A stretch of 12,534 nt of DNA from Baffinella frigidus (lineage: Eukaryota; Cryptophyceae; Cryptomonadales; Baffinellaceae): contig MU647044.1 of NCBI GenBank assembly GCA_026770585.1, forward strand, positions 76,007 through 88,540, in the 5' to 3' direction. Positions 11,672 through 12,534 of the stretch are shown piece by piece. A program made the translations under genes and the position numbers. Under the pieces are notes generated by a model. That model saw only the letters and a program-made list of their open reading frames with translations, searched no databases and had not been told where the DNA came from. The first letter of the stretch is position 1. Each line of letters opens with the position of its first letter.

Positions 11672-11867
11672 TGGGCGATGCGTGCGGATATTGCGACGAT
11701 TGACGCCCCTGCGGTGCAATAGGTGGGCGATATATCCGTTTGCTGACAACCGTGCGGGGGAATAGATGGGCGATATATCCGCGTGATGACCTCTTCTAGG
11801 AATAGATGGGGTGTCCGCGTGCTGACGCCCGTGCGGTCGAATACACGTAGGTGGGCGATGTGTCTGT
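11671..11867 (+). repeat. Satellite of ~40-45-bp units, left segment
   Basis: GTGGGCGAT / ATGGGCGAT unit starts at 11671, 11723, 11766, 11806 and 11851. Units consist of (A/G)TGGGCGATATATCCGCGTG, a TGCTGACGCCCGTGCGG part and a GAATAG end. Units alternate between a GACGCCCGTG type and a GACCTCTTC type, giving a higher-order repeat of about 83 bp. Confidence 0.88.
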
Positions 11868-12346
11868 CCGCTACCGAGCGAAGTGGGGGTTCGTTTAAAA
11901 GAGGGGACCAGAATCTGGTCTACTCCCACACACTCATCCTGGACGTGACTGGTACAAACCAGGGGTGTTGGGGAAGCGTTGGGGAAGGTTCCTGCATTGT
12001 AGCCTTTTACAAGGTCACGCGGAAGAGTTCGTGACTTGCAAAAAAAACGGACGCGCTGAGGTGAAATAATGGGGGTGCGTCCATCTAAACAACGATTATA
12101 TTGCACCTGCGACCGTCTATGTGCTAATTACGCCTTTCGAACGCATTTTTCTGGATGTGACTTTTTTTTCATGGTCATGTAAAGTTCACATGTACATTGT
12201 AAACGTATCACGATTGTTTTTGAAAAACAGTCACGACCTCATACAATTGCCCGTACAATAAGGTTCTTGGCTGGACGTGGAAAGCTTTAAAACCCCTTTA
12301 AAACCCACTTGTAGCCTCCCCGAACCCCCACTTCGCTCGGTAGCGG
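11868..12346. mobile_element. 479-bp TIR element inserted in the satellite
   Basis: Perfect 26-bp inverted ends lie at 11868-11893 and 12321-12346 (outer CCGCTACCGAGCGAAGTGGG). The satellite resumes in register on the right: joining the flanks gives ATGTGTCTGTGTTCTGACG, base for base alignable to ATGTGTCCGCGTTCCGACG in the unit at 12424, with no duplicated target. The interior has no transposase and is AT-richer on its right side. The superfamily is unknown. Confidence 0.85.
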
Positions 12347-12534
12347 GTTCTGACGACGATTGACGTCGAATGGAGATGGGCGATATGCCCGTGTGCTGAC
12401 AATCGGTGGGGGGGTAGATGGGCGATGTGTCCGCGTTCCGACGCCCGTGGTGTCGAATAGGTGGGCAACATATCCATGTGCTGACCTCTTCGGGGAATAG
12501 ATGGGCGATGTATCCGCGTGCTGACGCCCGTGGT
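12347..12534 (+). repeat. Satellite, right segment, running off the window
   Basis: Unit starts at 12375, 12418, 12461 and 12501 (spacing 43, 43, 40) with the same two unit types as the left segment. The array continues past the window end. Confidence 0.9.

Noticed and set aside
11570-12106. 178-codon minus-strand open frame, the longest in the window
   Set aside because: It runs across a MITE, the satellite and the left part of the 479-bp element. Its composition follows the repeats and no domain is visible.
1-12534. CRISPR array among the short repeats
   Set aside because: The repeats are telomeric, satellite or inverted-repeat elements. No constant repeats with unique equal-length spacers are seen, and the sequence is eukaryotic.

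Overview
The window starts with an Arabidopsis-type telomere array (CCCTAAA, C-rich strand reading inward), so it is the left end of a linear eukaryotic chromosome plus about 12 kb of subtelomere. This telomere type occurs in plants, many green algae, cryptophytes, dinoflagellates and several apicomplexans and relatives. Very short candidate introns (about 50 nt) and GTGAGT-type donors suggest a compact protist or algal genome, but I cannot name the organism. I see no complete gene, tRNA, rRNA or CRISPR. Most long open frames are shadows of repeats.

The region is a mosaic of four materials. (1) Telomere-like tracts: the true telomere (1-180), then internal CCCGAAA, CCCCAAA, CCCTAAA and CCCGAAT arrays near 3480-3940, 4015-4196, 6791-6902, 7650-7766, 7826-7945 and 9664-9886. 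Opposite-oriented TTTAGGG tracts lie near 1711-1745, 8530-8552 and 9127-9170. (2) Small non-autonomous inverted-repeat elements: a 126-bp family flanked by TA (625, 1802, 9994, 10584, with a related empty site near 11456), a family of about 190 bp with CCACTCGAG ends (1138, 2720, 6458, 7127), a 139-bp family (4517, 11533), a family of about 148 bp (273, 8823), and a 479-bp element with perfect 26-bp ends inserted in a satellite (11868-12346). (3) Long fold-back palindromes (991, 1328, 3012, 5681, 7009, 8649, 10259). (4) Tandem repeats with periods of 17, 36, 30 and about 43 bp.

The least expected content is a set of exon-like fragments, each present two to four times. Copies keep the same length and an AG left edge and GT right edge, or differ largely by synonymous and conservative codon changes. 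The families are a 44-nt unit x4 (4458-5464), a 37-nt unit x2 (2435, 2566), an ELQWPPLVE exon x3 (7628, 7949, 8381) with a separately repeated TLRPFL 3' half (8567, 8974, 9188), a PDDLLAVR exon x2 (6373, 6740), and a 14-nt microexon x2 (9478, 9587). Several adjoin or are split by telomere-like DNA. One ELQWPP copy has about 115 bp of telomere repeat inside it.

Region by region: 1-420 telomere and first element; 420-1470 small elements and fold-backs; 1700-2620 telomere-like spacers with the 37-nt exon family; 2720-3440 element, fold-back and tandem repeats; 3480-4200 variant telomere arrays; 4200-5570 the 44-nt exon array, with a minisatellite before its fourth copy; 5680-6360 hairpins and an AT-rich island; 6370-7560 PDDLLAVR fragments and nested elements; 7600-9600 the ELQWPP/TLRPFL exon array; 9660-10915 telomere variant, then a duplicated palindromic block; 11430-12534 empty site, 139-bp element and satellite with its insertion. 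Nothing here works together as an operon or pathway. The region looks like a graveyard and assembly ground for duplicated gene fragments, small transposons and telomeric DNA.
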